This document shows, piece after piece, positions 63,720 to 64,000 of a stretch of DNA of 64,000 nt. This DNA is from Alcaligenes ammonioxydans. Its GTDB lineage: Bacteria > Pseudomonadota > Gammaproteobacteria > Burkholderiales > Burkholderiaceae_B. Each line of letters starts with the position of its first letter. Positions within the stretch are counted from its first letter, which is position 1. The position numbers and the translations under genes were made by a program. The DNA lies in assembly GCF_019343455.1 (NCBI RefSeq), contig NZ_CP049362.1:2542001-2606000 (forward strand), written 5' to 3'. The notes under the pieces are model-generated. The model searched no databases, was not told the DNA's origin, and saw only the letters and a program-made list of their open reading frames with translations.

Positions 63720-64000
63720 TCAATAGCGTTGCAGCTGCATAAGAACAGAGCGGGTATGCAAGGGGCGGCCCAACAGGCTGTTGAGCCGTTCACGCAAGCG
63801 TATGCGCAATTCAGGCTCCCCAACAGGATCGTCAAAATCAGGCGTGGCCTCATCAAAGCCATAGCCTGTCTCGGTCAGCAGCACCCACTCAAAGCGCCGC
63901 AAGGCTCCCGCCACAGGAGGACGAGGTACCTGGGCCAGATGTACCAGGGCTTCCTCATAGGCATCGTATAAAACAGGATGGGGATCTTCGCGTGGCAACA
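63720..64000 (-). CDS. recO: DNA repair protein RecO, C-terminal part, truncated by window edge
   Basis: The minus strand is open from the window edge to a TGA at 63720. The roughly 93 residues visible, including LRRFEWVLLTETGYGFDEAT and LNSLLGRPLHTRSVLMQLQR, match the C-terminal helical domain of RecO. The Met at 63998 is probably internal, because RecO is normally about 240 residues; the N-terminal OB fold lies outside the window. RecO loads RecA at gaps with RecR. The usual neighbour pdxJ is not downstream; a PIN-domain gene follows after 1 nt. Confidence 0.82.
   Translation of the reverse strand, partial: LPREDPHPVLYDAYEEALVHLAQVPRPPVAGALRRFEWVLLTETGYGFDEATPDFDDPVGEPELRIRLRERLNSLLGRPLHTRSVLMQLQRY

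Overview
The window looks like chromosomal DNA of a betaproteobacterium of the Alcaligenaceae (Alcaligenes- or Bordetella-like). The grounds are the gene orders leuS-lptE-holA-proA, pyrG-kdsA-eno-ftsB and rpmB-rpmG, lptF divergent from pepA-holC, a type-B L31 protein, a long EpsC-type serine acetyltransferase, and protein sequences that read as Bordetella/Alcaligenes relatives. No phage, insertion sequence, CRISPR array, rRNA or tRNA was recognised. Coding density is high, and most units end in clear hairpin-plus-T terminators.

Layout. 1-3.8 kb (minus): end of a DUF945 gene, a beta-hydroxyacid dehydrogenase, maiA, then the overlapping pair fkpB-like/ispH. 3.8-10.1 kb (plus): radC, then an RpiR-type regulator followed by a probable uptake/catabolic cluster (MFS, a Cys-less Asp/Glu/hydantoin-racemase-like protein, a second MFS, kynB). 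10.5-14.3 kb: rpmE2, then a PMT/ArnT-like glycosyltransferase with a MATE transporter. 14.5-19.6 kb (minus): a glycine betaine/proline ABC importer (proXWV-like) and cfa. 19.9-32.9 kb (plus): a Bcr/CflA exporter, rpmB-rpmG, leuS-lptE-holA-proA-hemJ-like-rlmL, an RDD protein, hslO and a TadE-like orphan. 33-41.3 kb: ftsB-eno and pyrG-kdsA-DUF1330 (minus), separated by a MarR/DHA2-MFS operon and an SDR gene. 41.4-52.6 kb: Xaa-Pro aminopeptidase, scoAB, a thioesterase, ETF-QO, a DMT transporter, acs, a UMF1-type MFS and an NlpC/P60 lipoprotein. 52.7-64 kb: a DUF2325 gene behind a Fur-box promoter, cysB, mmsA with a divergent LysR gene, lptF/pepA-holC, a BI-1/YccA protein, cysE, and rarD-PIN-recO (recO runs off the end).

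Functionally this is mostly housekeeping: translation, envelope biogenesis (lptE, lptF, kdsA, ftsB), DNA replication (holA, holC), CTP synthesis and glycolysis. It is interspersed with acyl-CoA, branched-chain and amino-acid catabolism (scoAB, mmsA, ETF-QO, acs, kynB, maiA) and several exporters.

No wholly new multigene system is evident. The most notable items are: nine in-frame 78-bp repeats that give RlmL an Arg-rich N-terminal extension; a DUF2325 gene whose promoter is covered by a near-consensus Fur box; a 29-bp dyad at the start of the MarR/MFS operon; a pyrG leader hairpin that buries the only Shine-Dalgarno-like sequence; a 14-bp-arm inverted repeat over the start codon of an orphan TadE-like gene; an SDR with Phe in place of the catalytic Tyr; and a racemase-like protein lacking both usual catalytic cysteines. 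All functional calls rest on reading translated sequences; no database search was run.
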